Positions 1 through 6,359 of a DNA stretch of 13,397 nt are shown here, one piece after another. A model generated the notes under the pieces. The model saw nothing but the letters and a program-made list of their open reading frames with translations. It made no database searches and was not told the origin of the DNA. How positions within the stretch are numbered: position 1 is the stretch's first letter; every line of letters begins with the position of its first letter. The position numbers were made by a program, and so were the translations under genes. The stretch is from WTAW01 sp050115915 (GTDB lineage Bacteria > Acidobacteriota > Aminicenantia > Aminicenantales > Aminicenantaceae): the NCBI GenBank assembly GCA_050115915.1, contig JASFPP010000102.1, positions 1 to 13,397 on the forward strand, written 5' to 3'.

Positions 1-36
1 CATTGATGTCAAGCAATTTGTTCGGTTAACTTCTCT

Positions 37-432
37 CTAACGGACATTCTCCCGGATCCAAGCCACTATTTCTTTTGTTGAAGATCCGGGTAAAAAGACC
101 TCTTCGATCCCGATACTTTTTAATTCTTGGATATCCGCTTCCGGTATGATCCCTCCGGCAATAACTTTTACCTCCGGTATTCCCTCGTCCTTCAACAGCC
201 GCATGATTTTTGGAAAGAGGACCTTATGGGCTCCAGAGAGGATGCTCAGACCTATAACATCGACATCCTCCTCGACAGCTGCGTGGACGATCTCTTCTGG
301 TGTCCGTCTCAAACCTGTATAGATGACTTCATTTCCGGCATCACGTAAAGCCCGGCAGATAACCTTAGCTCCCCGGTCATGTCCATCCAATCCTGGCTTT
401 GCAATGAGGACTCTAATCCGCTTCGCCTTCAC
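37..432 (-). CDS. Methylmalonyl-CoA mutase small (C-terminal, B12-binding) subunit
   Basis: A stand-alone 131-residue cobalamin-binding domain. The signature DxHxxG (D16, H18, G21, in KPGLDGHDRG) supplies the histidine that binds cobalt from below; S63 in GLSILSG and the AGGIIP segment at 92-97 complete the B12 fold. In the mutase family this small subunit pairs with a separate TIM-barrel subunit that isomerises (R)-methylmalonyl-CoA and succinyl-CoA in the cytoplasm. The length equals that of split mutases. The large subunit is not in the window and may lie past position 1 or elsewhere. The start is GTG at 430-432, preceded by AGGAG six bases upstream. It is the last visible gene of a minus-strand set after the SDR and EF-Tu-like genes. 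A subunit of a related acyl-CoA mutase (isobutyryl- or ethylmalonyl-CoA) is an alternative, since this domain does not determine substrate. Confidence 0.93.
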   Translation of the reverse strand: MKAKRIRVLIAKPGLDGHDRGAKVICRALRDAGNEVIYTGLRRTPEEIVHAAVEEDVDVIGLSILSGAHKVLFPKIMRLLKDEGIPEVKVIAGGIIPEADIQELKSIGIEEVFLPGSSTKEIVAWIRENVR

Positions 433-451
433 TTACGACTCCTGGGCGTAA
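433..451 (-). promoter_or_regulatory. Ribosome binding site in the loop of a small hairpin
   Basis: On the minus strand the bases directly before the GTG start read TTACG-CCCAGGAGT-CGTAA. The two arms are perfect inverted repeats of 5 bp and the Shine-Dalgarno core AGGAG lies in the 9-base loop. The pairing is seen in the sequence; a role in setting translation of the mutase subunit is inference, and a 5-bp stem may arise by chance. Confidence 0.35.
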
Positions 452-514
452 AGTGTGATCAACCAAGGCCATTGCACACAATGGGTCATCATCCGAATCA
501 ACAGCGCCCCTAAA

Positions 515-772
515 TCAATCCTCTATGACTTTCAGAACAAGGTCGTTTTCGCGTACTGGGCTTTCCACCTTCAATCCCGCCGATTCTCCAACCTTAACGG
601 AATCCACTGGGCTGTGTTCCACTTGAAGGGATTGAACCCTCTGGTAAAAATCGCTCGTATGCCCTTTGATATGAATAGTATCCCCGACACAGAGGTCTCC
701 CTTTGTTATTTCAATGACACCGACATTGATTTTAGAAAAATAGTGAGTAATCTTCCCTATTTCTTCCTCCAT
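515..772 (-). CDS. Small translation-elongation-factor-like protein (EF-Tu domain 2 fold), function unknown
   Basis: An 85-residue protein with no GTPase domain. It looks like an isolated beta-barrel of the EF-Tu domain 2 type: IGKITHYFSKINVGVIEI at 5-22, the turn VGDTIHIKGHTSDF at 29-42, the strand VQSLQVEH at 46-53, then a VGESAGLKV turn at 61-69. Small stand-alone proteins of this kind are widespread in bacteria and archaea and are usually annotated only as elongation-factor-like; a similar barrel ends some U32 peptidases. The ATG at 770-772 has a strong AGGAGG about five bases upstream. It sits between an SDR gene (67-bp gap) and the mutase B12 subunit (82-bp gap) on the same strand, so co-transcription is likely. 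No catalytic residues are evident, and whether it binds RNA, a protein or a cofactor cannot be told. Confidence 0.8.
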   Translation of the reverse strand: MEEEIGKITHYFSKINVGVIEITKGDLCVGDTIHIKGHTSDFYQRVQSLQVEHSPVDSVKVGESAGLKVESPVRENDLVLKVIED

Positions 773-839
773 TCGAGCCTCCTGTTTGCTTCTTGTCTAA
801 GTTAGCAGAATCCTTTTGCTTTCGCAAGCTTTCCTTTCA

Positions 840-1598
840 TCATGAGCAGAGAACAGAACCTCCGTTCACATTCAAGACCTCTCCTGTGATATGCCGTGCG
901 AGATCAGAAGCCAAAAACAGAATGGGTCCGGCAATATCTTCTGGAGGGGGGATGCGCTGGAGGGGTATGCTTTTTTCCACCTTTTTGCGGAAGTTCTTAT
1001 CGCTGAAGACATCCGCACACATATCTGTATCCACCCAACCCGGAGCGACACAGTTAACTCGAATTCCGGAAGGGGCCAATTCTGAAGCCATAGATTTTGT
1101 CAATGCAATGACAGCTCCTTTACTGGCAGCATAATGGGAGTGATAGGCTTCTCCTCTCACTGCTGCGGTCGAGGAGACATTGATGATCCACCCTCTTTTG
1201 CGAGCTTTCATCGAGGGCACCAACTGATTACACACATAAAAGATGCTGTCCAGGTTGACTTTGATCGTTTCCTTCCAAACCTCTTCATCCATGCAGCCCA
1301 TCTCTCCGTATGTCCATATCCCGGCATTGTTCACGAGGACATCGATATAACCCCAAGTCTGGAGCACGCTATCCACCACCTCGAGCAAATTCTTTTTTTG
1401 CGAAAAATCGGCTTGATAGGTCAGACATTCTCTTTTGAGTGACCGAACTTCGTTCTGGATCTCCTGCGCGGCATGCTTCCTGCTGGCATAAGTAATAGCC
1501 ACATCAGAGCCCGCCTTGGCAAAAAGAATAGCTGTACTGGCTCCTATCCCCCGAGAGCCTCCGGTTATTAATGTTTTTCTCCCCTCAAAAGAAATCAT
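840..1598 (-). CDS. SDR-family oxidoreductase, FabG-like (3-oxoacyl-ACP/CoA reductase type)
   Basis: A 252-residue classical short-chain dehydrogenase/reductase. The Rossmann nucleotide motif TGGSRGIG is at 12-19, NNAG at 90-93, and the catalytic tetrad is N115, S142 or S143, Y156 and K160 (YAASK). R40, at the end of the second strand, suggests NADP(H). The C-terminal ITGEVLNVNGG segment is typical of FabG-type enzymes. The family reduces 3-oxoacyl thioesters or oxidises diverse alcohols; sequence alone does not fix the substrate, and fabG is only a likeness. The ATG is preceded by TAGGAGGGG. It is the first gene of a three-gene minus-strand run with the EF-Tu-like protein and the mutase subunit, and lies 127 bp downstream of acnB. 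The context is compatible with acyl-CoA metabolism, but that is inference. Confidence 0.88.
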   Translation of the reverse strand: MISFEGRKTLITGGSRGIGASTAILFAKAGSDVAITYASRKHAAQEIQNEVRSLKRECLTYQADFSQKKNLLEVVDSVLQTWGYIDVLVNNAGIWTYGEMGCMDEEVWKETIKVNLDSIFYVCNQLVPSMKARKRGWIINVSSTAAVRGEAYHSHYAASKGAVIALTKSMASELAPSGIRVNCVAPGWVDTDMCADVFSDKNFRKKVEKSIPLQRIPPPEDIAGPILFLASDLARHITGEVLNVNGGSVLCS

Positions 1599-1725
1599 AT
1601 CCCCTCCTAATTCCGATACTTTTTTCCTGTATTTGTCAAAATTTTAAATACCCCCTCTGTCCAGTTGCCCTATTGGCAATCAGTGGGAGGCAAGACGCCA
1701 GCTGCTTGCTTTCCATTCAATAAAT
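1599..1725 (-). other. Spacer between acnB and the SDR gene
   Basis: This 127-bp spacer carries on the minus strand a perfect TTGACA (-35-like, plus-strand coordinates 1635-1640), but no good -10 follows at the right distance before the SDR ribosome binding site. Two 5-bp stems occur (arms 1665-1669 and 1675-1679, and a GCAAG/CTTGC pair near 1690-1709), neither followed by a U-tract, so I see no intrinsic terminator for acnB. Read-through from acnB into the SDR operon is therefore plausible. Confidence 0.3.
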
Positions 1726-4263
1726 TCAGTAGTCCAGGGCAAACTCACCCAACTCATGAAAAAGCAGGTACCGGTAGACCTCATTTTTATTGGGGAGCAC
1801 CTTTTTATTCATGACAGAGAAATACTCTTCAGGTGTTGGCATCTTCCCCTTGAGAGCAGCAATAGCAGCGAGCTCGGCAGACCCTAAGTACACACGCGCA
1901 TTGTCCCCCATCCGGTTATCAAAATTCCGCGTTGAGGTGGATATAACAGTGGCTTCAGGATGAACTCTGGCTTGATTTCCCATACAAAGAGAGCAACCCG
2001 GGATCTCAGTCCGCGCTCCCACGCTTGCGTAAATATTGTAATAGCCTTCCCTGATCAATTGGGCTCTATCCATCTTGGTCGGGGGAGTCAACCAGATCCG
2101 CGTGTCCAAATACCCCTCTCCCTCAAAAATCTTTCCTGCGGCGCGGAAATGCCCGATATTTGTCATACACGAGCCGATAAAGATCTCATCGATCGTATCT
2201 CCTGTTACTTCAGATAGCAGCTTGACATCGTCCGGGTCGTTGGGACAAGCAAGGATAGGTTCCTGGATCTCCCCGAGGTCGATCTCGATAACTTCTGCAT
2301 ATTCAGCTGTACTATCCCTGCCTAGTAGAAATGGATTATCCACCCACCCTTGACAGGCCTGGATGCGACGGCGCAAAACATTGGGATCCTTGTATCCATC
2401 CTCGATCATTTTTTCCATCAAGGCGATATTACTTTTGAGATAGTCTGCAACACTTTTCTCCGAGATGGCGATCGTACCGCCGGCAGCTGAGCGCTCAGCT
2501 GTAGCATCTGTAAGTTCAAAGGCCTGTTCTACAGGAAGATCGGGCAAACCCTCCATCTCGAGAATGCGTCCGTTAAAGATGTTCTTTTTTCCCTCTTTCG
2601 CAACCGTCAAAAGACCTTTTTGGATCGCAAAATAGGGGATGGCATTGACCACATCCCTGAGAGTGATCCCAGGATTCAGATTTCCTTTGAATTTGACAAG
2701 CACAGACTCCGGAACGTCCAGGGGCATCGTCCCTAGAGTGCCGGCGAATGCTATAAGACCCGATCCTGCGGGAAAGCTCAAACCTATGGGAAAACGCGTG
2801 TGAGAATCCCCCCCTGTCCCCATGGTGTCGGGCACAAGAAAATGATTGAGCCAGGTATGGAGCACCCCATCGCCAGGCCTTAAGGCAAGCCCTTTCAGGT
2901 CAACGACAAATTGCGCCAAGGATTTATGCATCTTGACATCTGCGAGTTTAGGATAGGGAGCTGTATGGCAGAAGGTCTGCAGGAAAAGATCCGACTGGAA
3001 CTCCATACAGGCCAGCTCTTTCAGTTCATCTGCAGTCATTGGGCCTGTCGTATCCTGGGAGGCCACGGTCGTCATTTTTGGTTCACAGGCAGAGCCAGGC
3101 AGGATACCTTCTACGCCGCAGGCCTTCCCAATAATTTTTTGGGCCAACGTGTACGCTTGATCCTTTTTAGGGAAGGGATTTTCTGACTTGGTGAAAAAAT
3201 TCGCTTCAGGCATGTCCAGAGCAGCTCTGGCTTTTGCCGTAAGAGCGCGGCCTATCATTAAATACAACCGGCCACCCGCGCGGTACTCATCCTGGAGAGT
3301 TGCCGGTGCCAATCCAAAGGTGGTCAATGTCTCCCCTTTTCTATCTGTGATTATCCCCTTTTGACAGTCAATGCAAATGACATCTCCGGTTTGCAGACCA
3401 GTCACATCACACATAACCGGTAGTCCTCCAGAATCTTCGACAGTGTTGAAAAATATGGGAGCAATAAGGCCGCCGAGTACGACTCCAGCCCGTCGCTTGT
3501 TGGGGACAAAAGGAATATCCTCGCCGATGTGCCACATCAAGGAATTGGTGGCGGATTTTCGCGAAGATCCTGTCCCCACCACATCTCCTACAAAAACAAC
3601 CCGGTGGCCCTCATCCCGGAATTGTCTAATGATATCGATTCCCCCTGGAAACCGAGTTTCACCCATAGAGAGGGCGTGCAGAGGAATATCCGGCCGGCTC
3701 CATGCATGTTTAGCCGGAGAAAAGTCATCGGTGTTCGTTTCCCCTTCAACCTTAAAGACTTTAAGCATGAGTTTATACGGGAATTCCGGCCGATTGAGGA
3801 ACCACTCCCCTTTCGCCCAAGACTCAATGACATCTTTGGCAAAGGAGTTTTCTCGGGCCAAATCCAAGATTTTATCGAAAGCACTGTACACGAGTATCGT
3901 TCCCTTCAAAGCACGCGCTGCCTCTTCGGCAAGCTCCTTGTTCTCGAGCAGAGCGATCAAAGGTTCGACGTTAAAACCCCCGAGCATCGTCCCGAGTAAC
4001 TCCACGGCCTCCTTCTGATCCAGGATTGGAGATGAGATTCTCCCTTTGGCCAATTCGCTGAGCCAGTCGGCTTTAACTTTCGCTGCAGGATCGACTCCTG
4101 GAGCAATCCTGTTCTTAAGGAGATCGAGAAAAAGGACCTCTTTCCCTCTTGGTGGATTTTCAAGGATCTGACAGAGCTCCTTTGTTTGATCAGGATCCAG
4201 AGGCAGGGATGGAATTCCCAGCGCCCTTCTCTCCTCTTCGTTTTTAAAATATGTATTGAACAT
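1726..4263 (-). CDS. acnB: Aconitate hydratase B (bifunctional aconitase / 2-methylisocitrate dehydratase type)
   Basis: Full-length 845-residue AcnB (E. coli 865), cytoplasmic, interconverting citrate and isocitrate through cis-aconitate; AcnB enzymes often also handle 2-methylisocitrate of the methylcitrate cycle. The order is as in AcnB: N-terminal HEAT-like domain (about 1-160), the mobile swivel domain (about 165-390, with VGDVVGTGSSRKSATNS at 225-241) and the catalytic core. The three [4Fe-4S] cysteines are C699 (GSCMTNIGH) and C757/C760 (PGCSLCMGNQARV). Other family blocks include SQDTTGPMT at 402-410 and GTGGDSHTRFPIG at 482-494. The ATG has GGGAG about eight bases upstream. It diverges from mdh across a 406-bp regulatory region and precedes the SDR gene on the same strand. 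Citrate synthase and isocitrate dehydrogenase are absent here. No defect is visible. Confidence 0.97.
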   Translation of the reverse strand: MFNTYFKNEEERRALGIPSLPLDPDQTKELCQILENPPRGKEVLFLDLLKNRIAPGVDPAAKVKADWLSELAKGRISSPILDQKEAVELLGTMLGGFNVEPLIALLENKELAEEAARALKGTILVYSAFDKILDLARENSFAKDVIESWAKGEWFLNRPEFPYKLMLKVFKVEGETNTDDFSPAKHAWSRPDIPLHALSMGETRFPGGIDIIRQFRDEGHRVVFVGDVVGTGSSRKSATNSLMWHIGEDIPFVPNKRRAGVVLGGLIAPIFFNTVEDSGGLPVMCDVTGLQTGDVICIDCQKGIITDRKGETLTTFGLAPATLQDEYRAGGRLYLMIGRALTAKARAALDMPEANFFTKSENPFPKKDQAYTLAQKIIGKACGVEGILPGSACEPKMTTVASQDTTGPMTADELKELACMEFQSDLFLQTFCHTAPYPKLADVKMHKSLAQFVVDLKGLALRPGDGVLHTWLNHFLVPDTMGTGGDSHTRFPIGLSFPAGSGLIAFAGTLGTMPLDVPESVLVKFKGNLNPGITLRDVVNAIPYFAIQKGLLTVAKEGKKNIFNGRILEMEGLPDLPVEQAFELTDATAERSAAGGTIAISEKSVADYLKSNIALMEKMIEDGYKDPNVLRRRIQACQGWVDNPFLLGRDSTAEYAEVIEIDLGEIQEPILACPNDPDDVKLLSEVTGDTIDEIFIGSCMTNIGHFRAAGKIFEGEGYLDTRIWLTPPTKMDRAQLIREGYYNIYASVGARTEIPGCSLCMGNQARVHPEATVISTSTRNFDNRMGDNARVYLGSAELAAIAALKGKMPTPEEYFSVMNKKVLPNKNEVYRYLLFHELGEFALDY

Positions 4264-4311
4264 TGCTCTACTCCCTTATTTTTAAAAAATTTTCTTATTA
4301 ATTAAGCTGAT

Positions 4312-4341
4312 AATATATACCAGAATACCTTTTGAGTTCAA
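4312..4341 (-). promoter_or_regulatory. Candidate sigma-70-type promoter for acnB
   Basis: Read on the minus strand, TTGAAC (4336-4341) and TATATT (4312-4317) are separated by 18 bp. Each is close to the -35/-10 consensus and would give a leader of roughly 40-45 bases before the acnB ATG. The match is by eye; alternative -10 registers overlap in the same AT-rich run. Confidence 0.4.
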
Positions 4342-4410
4342 ATGGGGGTGCTAAAGTCGTCAGGACAAACTGAGGAGGACAAAGAATATCGATTAATTTG
4401 AGAAAGTGAG

Positions 4411-4437
4411 TTGATTTTCAGCATAAAAAGTTATAAT
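4411..4437 (+). promoter_or_regulatory. Candidate promoter for the mdh-fum-sucCD operon
   Basis: TTGATT (4411-4416) lies upstream of a perfect TATAAT (4432-4437). The spacer is only 15 bp; taking TAATAT (4434-4439) as the -10 gives 17 bp. Transcription from here would leave a leader of about 225 bases before mdh, containing the small ORF and the inverted repeat described separately. Confidence 0.4.
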
Positions 4438-4492
4438 ATTCTTCTTCATTTTGAAATCATTTTTTCGATATGGAGGAATAATTTTATCGATA

Positions 4493-4654
4493 ATGCCCTC
4501 ATCGCAAAGGCGCAAGTACTATCTCGTTTATCCGGACAGGAATGATATGATTCAAAAGCGACAAATCGTCAAGGTTTTATCGGATTTGTTTCCAATATCC
4601 GGATCTGTTTGCGTTCAACATACGATCCGGAGACAGTCAATAATGTTTCAATAA
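4493..4654 (+). CDS. Possible 53-residue leader ORF of unknown function
   Basis: An ORF from ATG 4493 to TAA 4652-4654 encodes a basic 53-residue peptide that begins MPSSQRRKYYLVYPDRND. It lies between the candidate promoter (TATAAT at 4432) and mdh, ending 15 bases before the mdh ATG. A GGAGG at 4472-4476 precedes it, but 16 bases from the ATG, longer than usual. The same frame is open back to a TTG at 4451. I recognise no family. It could be a leader peptide, a small regulator, a decayed gene fragment or a chance ORF; the last is quite possible at this length. Confidence 0.2.
   Translation: MPSSQRRKYYLVYPDRNDMIQKRQIVKVLSDLFPISGSVCVQHTIRRQSIMFQ
4598..4631 (+). repeat. 8-bp inverted repeat upstream of mdh
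   Basis: TCCGGATC (4598-4605) and GATCCGGA (4624-4631) form a perfect 8-bp inverted repeat with an 18-base loop, ending 27 bases before the mdh Shine-Dalgarno. In RNA it could fold into a hairpin in the leader; in DNA it could be an operator. There is no U-tract, so it is not an intrinsic terminator. The core TCCGGA is a fairly common hexamer in this window, which lowers its weight. Confidence 0.35.
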
Positions 4655-4669
4655 TCCAAGGAGGTTAGT

Positions 4670-5611
4670 ATGAGAAAGAAAATCGCACTCATCGGCGGAG
4701 GCCAAATCGGCCAGATCCTCGCGATGCTCGCTGCCCAGAAAGAAATGGGAGACATCGTTGTGCTGGATGTTCCGGACTACGTAAATCCTGTGAAGGGCAA
4801 AGCATTGGATCTTATGGAAATGGCTCCTCATGGCAACTACGACGCCAACATCACGGGCACCTCGGACTACAAAGATATCCAGGGCTCCGATGTGATCATC
4901 ATCACGGCGGGAAAGCCCCGTCAGGCTGGTATGACACGGGAAGACCTGCTGAGCACAAACATCGAGATCATCACCGACGTTGCCAATGGGATCAAAGAAA
5001 ATGCTCCAGATGCCTTTTGCATCGTCCTCACCAATCCTCTCGATGCCATGGTCTATACGTTTCACAAGATCACAGGCTTCCCCAAGCATCAAGTCATCGG
5101 TATGGCGGGTACGCTGGATACGGCACGCTATCGGGCATTTCTCTCTATGGAGTTGGGAGTATCTGTCACTGATATCGCAGGCACAGTCCTCGGCGGCCAT
5201 GGGCCCACTATGGTGCCGCTTCCCCGCCTAACAACCATAGGTGGTGTGCCTCTGACGGAGATTGCCGATCAAGACCTCATCGACCGAGTGGTCGAAAGAA
5301 CCAGAAAAGCAGGAACGGAAATTGTTACACTTTTCGGGAAAGGCTCGGCCTTCTTCAGCCCGGCCTGGAGCGCCATCGTTATCGCAGAGTCCTATCTTAA
5401 AGATAAAAGGCGTGTCCTTCCATGCGCAGCACTCTGCGAAGGGGAATATGGAATAGACGGACTCTTTATCGGCGTCCCCTGTCTCATCACAGCAAACGGA
5501 ATGGAGAAAATTTTCGAGATCGCACTCACGGATGATGAAAAAGAAAGGCTTGCAACCACAAAGAGCGCAGTCCAGAAGACTGTGGATGAGTGTGACGCAT
5601 TCATGGCCTGA
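4670..5611 (+). CDS. mdh: Malate dehydrogenase (NAD-dependent, LDH-like type)
   Basis: A 313-residue LDH/MDH-superfamily enzyme converting malate and oxaloacetate in the cytoplasm. The N-terminal Rossmann motif is GGGQIG at 9-14, and D33 at the end of the second strand favours NAD. Substrate residues are R84 (at the position where lactate dehydrogenases carry Gln102, the malate discriminator), R90, N122, D150 and R153, with catalytic H177 in GGHGPTM. The length is typical of the bacterial and archaeal LDH-like MDH group. The ATG at 4670 has AAGGAGG about six bases upstream. It is the first recognised gene of mdh-fum-sucC-sucD, with 35 bp to the fumarase subunit, and diverges from acnB. It would supply oxaloacetate in the oxidative direction, or malate when the pathway runs in reverse. 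Confidence 0.97.
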   Translation: MRKKIALIGGGQIGQILAMLAAQKEMGDIVVLDVPDYVNPVKGKALDLMEMAPHGNYDANITGTSDYKDIQGSDVIIITAGKPRQAGMTREDLLSTNIEIITDVANGIKENAPDAFCIVLTNPLDAMVYTFHKITGFPKHQVIGMAGTLDTARYRAFLSMELGVSVTDIAGTVLGGHGPTMVPLPRLTTIGGVPLTEIADQDLIDRVVERTRKAGTEIVTLFGKGSAFFSPAWSAIVIAESYLKDKRRVLPCAALCEGEYGIDGLFIGVPCLITANGMEKIFEIALTDDEKERLATTKSAVQKTVDECDAFMA

Positions 5612-5646
5612 TATTTGCGCCCGACAGATCAAAGACACTAAAAAAA

Positions 5647-6207
5647 ATGGCCGAACACAGAATCACAACACCGGTCTCTGATGAAATCATAGAGACGCTC
5701 CGGACAGGCGACAGAGTCTACATCACTGGGTCTCTGTACACCGGACGGGACTCTGCTCATAAGAAACTGATCGAACTCGTCAATGAGGGCAAAGAACTTC
5801 CCATCGACGTCAAAGGACAATTTATCTACTACGTCGGCCCGACACCAGCACGACCAGGTAATCCCATCGGATCTGCGGGGCCGACCACGAGTTACAGGAT
5901 GGACTCCTACGCTCCCACTCTCCACAAACTCGGACTCAAGGGAACGATCGGCAAAGGCGCCCGGAACGAAGAAGTCAAAGAATCGCTGAAGAAATACAAG
6001 GGTGTTTATCTTGCCGCCGTCGGCGGAGCAGGGGCTCTTATCTCGAAGAGTATCGTCCATGCAGAAGTTATTGCCTACCCTGAACTCGGACCTGAAGCTA
6101 TCCGCAGGGTTGAGGTGAAAGACTTCCCCTGTATCGTGATCAACGACATGTACGGGGGTGATCTCTACCAAGAGGGAAAAGAACAGTACGAGATCAAAAC
6201 AGAGTAA
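5647..6207 (+). CDS. Class I fumarate hydratase, beta (C-terminal) subunit
   Basis: A 186-residue protein matching the C-terminal domain of iron-sulfur fumarases, which in two-subunit enzymes is a separate beta chain working with an alpha chain that carries the [4Fe-4S] cluster. Visible family blocks are GDRVYITGSLYTGRDSAHK at 21-39, YYVGPTPARPG at 61-71, GPTTSYRMD at 78-86, GKGARNEE at 102-109 and AAVGGAGAL at 123-131. It would hydrate fumarate to malate. The related L-tartrate dehydratase beta chain is possible, but the mdh/sucCD context favours fumarase. The ATG at 5647 follows seven adenines and has no clear Shine-Dalgarno; no other start fits, because the N-terminus already aligns with the family. 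The alpha gene, usually directly upstream, is absent; mdh occupies that place. Confidence 0.92.
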   Translation: MAEHRITTPVSDEIIETLRTGDRVYITGSLYTGRDSAHKKLIELVNEGKELPIDVKGQFIYYVGPTPARPGNPIGSAGPTTSYRMDSYAPTLHKLGLKGTIGKGARNEEVKESLKKYKGVYLAAVGGAGALISKSIVHAEVIAYPELGPEAIRRVEVKDFPCIVINDMYGGDLYQEGKEQYEIKTE

Positions 6208-6359
6208 AGAGAATTCGAACCAGGGACACAACACAGTAGACCGGATCTTTTGGAAGTCTTTAAGGGGAGAAATTCAGACTTTAGGAGTTTGAATTTCGGA
6301 GGAACCTGCGAAGACTTCTGGATACTGAGATATGAAATTTAGAGGAAAGGACTGTACGA
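6208..6359 (+). other. Spacer/leader before sucC with inverted repeat
   Basis: A 152-bp spacer inside an otherwise tight operon. GAAGTCTT (6253-6260) and AAGACTTC (6311-6318) are perfect 8-bp inverted repeats, and an AGACTT at 6276-6281 could pair with AAGTCT (6254-6259) instead, so two mutually exclusive stems are possible. The sucC ribosome binding site is GAGGAAAGGA around 6342-6351. No known riboswitch is recognised and no clear internal promoter stands out. Confidence 0.35.

Larger units (their letters stand above)
4264..4669. other. Divergent AT-rich regulatory region between acnB and mdh
   Basis: This 406-bp stretch separates the two back-to-back metabolic transcription units. It contains a candidate acnB promoter (4312-4341, minus), a candidate mdh promoter with perfect TATAAT (4411-4437, plus), a possible 53-codon leader ORF (4493-4654), a 10-bp palindrome TTATCGATAA at 4484-4493 with a near copy TATCGATTA at 4387-4395, and an 8-bp inverted repeat at 4598-4631. 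The mdh ribosome binding site AAGGAGG is at 4658-4664. I cannot name a regulator from these motifs. Confidence 0.6.

Noticed and set aside
1..3. Minus-strand ATG at the window edge as the start of the next gene
   Set aside because: Only 36 bases lie beyond the mutase stop, and there is no clear Shine-Dalgarno or reading frame to judge.
1665..1679. TTGCC-loop-GGCAA hairpin as an acnB terminator
   Set aside because: The stem is only 5 bp and no U-tract follows on the minus strand.
3371..4018. 215-codon plus-strand ORF opposite acnB, with a 156-codon ORF in another frame
   Set aside because: Both are antisense to well-conserved AcnB sequence and have low-complexity composition typical of shadow frames.
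4598..4631. The TCCGGATC inverted repeat as a mobile-element end or attachment site
   Set aside because: There is no transposase or integrase, no target duplication and no second copy flanking a segment.
4637..5200. 187-codon minus-strand ORF opposite mdh
   Set aside because: It is antisense to conserved MDH motifs and shows no family resemblance.
5638..6234. 198-codon minus-strand ORF opposite the fumarase subunit
   Set aside because: It covers the antisense of a clear fumarase beta gene; its hydrophobic start reflects the complement of lysine- and glutamate-rich codons.
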